Below, piece after piece: positions 34,201-34,721 of a stretch of DNA of 34,721 nucleotides; within the stretch, counting starts at the first letter, position 1, and every line of letters begins with the position of its first letter. Origin of the DNA: Thioalkalivibrio sp. HK1 (GTDB taxonomy: Bacteria > Pseudomonadota > Gammaproteobacteria > HK1); the NCBI GenBank assembly GCA_000583135.1, contig JFBG01000037.1:1-34721 (forward strand), read 5' to 3'. The notes below the pieces were generated by a model. That model searched no databases. It was not told the origin of the DNA and saw only the letters and a program-made list of their open reading frames with translations. A program made the translations under genes and the position numbers.

Positions 34201-34721
34201 AAAACGCTCCGACCTTTCGAACTCGGAAAGATATGGAACTCGCCCGAAAAATCTACCGGAATGCAGGGGGAGTTCTCCTAAAAGAAGGCAAGGGATCGAT
34301 CCCCGATCGTAATCCGTGGGGAGTGAAACTTTCAACCATGTTTCACATGTCGAATGATTCGAAATTTTTCAAAACCCGAAAGGATATGGAAAACGAGGGA
34401 TACCAACTACAGGGCAACCATTTTATCAAAGACGACGAATGCTGGCTACCGCTGTACGAAGCAAAGCTCTTCTTTCAATACGATCATCGTTTCGCCACTT
34501 TTGATGTTTCCGAAGATAATATCAAATCTGGCCATCCAAGACAGACGACCATACAAGAAAAGGAAGACCCGAAATCGGTGATACTACCAAGGTATTGGGT
34601 GGACCTCCGGGAAGTGGAAAAAAGACTCGAAAAAACCGAAAAAATACCTAAGAATCCTAGCGTGGAATCTGCTATAATAGAGCAGAGATCTATCTATCAG
34701 AACGAACGAACGAACGAACGA
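31215..34721 (+). CDS. Eco57I-class adenine-specific DNA methyltransferase, DrmMI-like (3' end outside window)
   Basis: The frame from ATG at 31215 stays open to the last base, giving at least 1169 residues. AAGGA lies six bases before the ATG. The N-terminal 450 residues (SFAALRIVGGILSPEF, YWLIARDLHTQYKERR, FELELDRADKRFG) are a helical region typical of large fused methylases. Residues 500-810 form the N6-adenine methylase core: GSYYTPP, motif I DPACGSGHF (543-551), GVDRNPLAVDLCKVALWM, and catalytic NPPW (797-800). The remaining part is AT-richer and probably the target-recognition region. It resembles DrmMI, the methylase next to DrmD in DISARM, which marks self DNA. No nuclease motif is visible in this gene. 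It ends, within the window, in an in-frame AACG repeat. Confidence 0.93.
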   Translation, partial: MDKTLQSFAALRIVGGILSPEFLHKIARLDAPDQKAADYDLSRSLDIKQEIDRYWLIARDLHTQYKERRVREGLDKEQITEQWNRNLLQDVLGYKTLTEFDDTNIEERTFPLTHQAHEGAVPLLLVKDFELELDRADKRFGNEHRNRQAPHNLMQEYLNATDRSLWGAVSNGSKFRLLRDNASLTRPAYIEIDLELIFEEDLTPDFAAFWLMAHDSRLRPTKESGKNNRCIIEGWRDQSHEIGERVRADLRKGVTDALRSLGQGFLQHSDNEALRKRLRPESLEEPAHETMIEAAQPNLSERHYFEQILRLVYRLLFLFAAEERALLHPPNTPKEKRAIYEQGYGIARLRDLARRRRNYDHHHDLWQSLRITFRALGEGIDDLGLPALGGLFRYEKNADLAPDSKASDSDTFCPDLDNARITNEYLLEAIHKLAFFATKNSLVRINYRDMGTEELGSVYESLLELHPQVEVNSLPWRFSFINDSDDEGKTTRGSDRKLTGSYYTPPTLVAELIKSTLEPVIQRTIEENPKDPRTALLQLKIIDPACGSGHFLLEAARRLAIEIARLESEDNTVDENLRRSALREVVQHCIYGVDRNPLAVDLCKVALWMEAVVPDKPLTFLDSHILEGDSLIGVFDKDVLDEPIPDDAYKASTGDDKAVCADLKRRNRLSKQRDLLYASGTSDPIAKMGSLEEMPEDTSKDIEEKRRLRKAQLKEQEPEKLRADLYVAAWFAKKTKDNPDSVPLTQDLHRLEEDERSRRVEAERLASTLAKENRFFHWHLAFGHILDDGGFDVILGNPPWKRIKLQEKKFFDGRSSKITNARNSTERKRLIEALNEDDARPADRRLYQEFILAKRHAESASLYCLSSNRFPLTGKGDINTYAPFSELLLQALSPKGRSGMIVPTGIAVDDTTKVFFRHIIEKKRLVSLFDFENHDKLFPAVSSKMKFCLMTLSGENLPISDSEFAFYLHRTDQLKDDEKRFSLTEDDFELFNPNTKNAPTFRTRKDMELARKIYRNAGGVLLKEGKGSIPDRNPWGVKLSTMFHMSNDSKFFKTRKDMENEGYQLQGNHFIKDDECWLPLYEAKLFFQYDHRFATFDVSEDNIKSGHPRQTTIQEKEDPKSVILPRYWVDLREVEKRLEKTEKIPKNPSVESAIIEQRSIYQNERTNER
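34701..34721 (+). repeat. AACG tetranucleotide tract in the methyltransferase frame, running off the window
   Basis: Bases 34701-34720 are five perfect AACG units and the next base starts a sixth. The tract begins exactly on a codon (N-E-R-T repeated). Since four is not a multiple of three, gain or loss of one unit shifts the frame. The full tract length is cut by the window edge. Confidence 0.9.

Overview
The window looks like a chromosomal stretch of a moderately GC-rich Gram-negative bacterium, most likely a proteobacterium. Supporting signs are a single-chain glycine decarboxylase (GcvP), a SelA/SelB/tRNA-Sec set, and CoA-thioester enzymes (CaiB/BaiF, MaoC, crotonase) of a type common in Alpha- and Gammaproteobacteria. 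The class is not settled. Conserved metabolic genes alternate with pockets of accessory DNA, some visibly AT-richer.

Layout. 1-0.9 kb: the 3' part of an ABC exporter gene that begins outside the window. 1.1-3.6 kb: accessory minus-strand genes, namely a DUF6414-like protein and two tandem paralogous GIY-YIG (T5orf172-like) proteins. 3.8-7.7 kb: gcvP and gcvH on the minus strand, with a decayed, frameshifted copy of the gcvP 5' end between them. 8.3-10.0 kb: a tight two-gene minus-strand unit, a DUF4365-like protein followed by a 389-residue protein of unknown function, lying just 3' of the selenocysteine tRNA. 10.1-14.15 kb: the selenocysteine machinery (selA-selB-selC), all on the minus strand, selA and selB overlapping by GTGA. 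14.6-15.1 kb: a divergent MaoC-type hydratase. 15.5-17.5 kb: accessory genes, a coiled-coil membrane protein built on 33-bp repeats and a secreted-looking or ankyrin-derived ORF with an unclear start. 17.9-22.3 kb: minus-strand metallophosphatase, branched-chain aminotransferase (ilvE), crotonase and type III CoA-transferase. The last two overlap by ATGA and are followed by a convincing terminator.

The most striking part is 22.85-34.72 kb on the plus strand. It is a three-gene operon encoding (1) a 1779-residue DExH helicase with zinc clusters, a DUF1998-like region and a C-terminal PD-(D/E)XK-like nuclease, (2) a 986-residue SNF2-type helicase resembling DrmD of DISARM, and (3) a large Eco57I-class adenine methyltransferase resembling DrmMI, open to the window edge. 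This combines DISARM-like and Druantia-like (DruE) parts in what looks like an anti-phage system. The methyltransferase frame ends, within the window, in an in-frame AACG tetranucleotide tract, the type of repeat that switches restriction-modification genes on and off by slippage.

Other observations are tandem repeats in the SelA tail, an enoyl-CoA-hydratase-like protein without the usual catalytic glutamates, and the lack of any recognisable selenoprotein gene or gcvT in the window.
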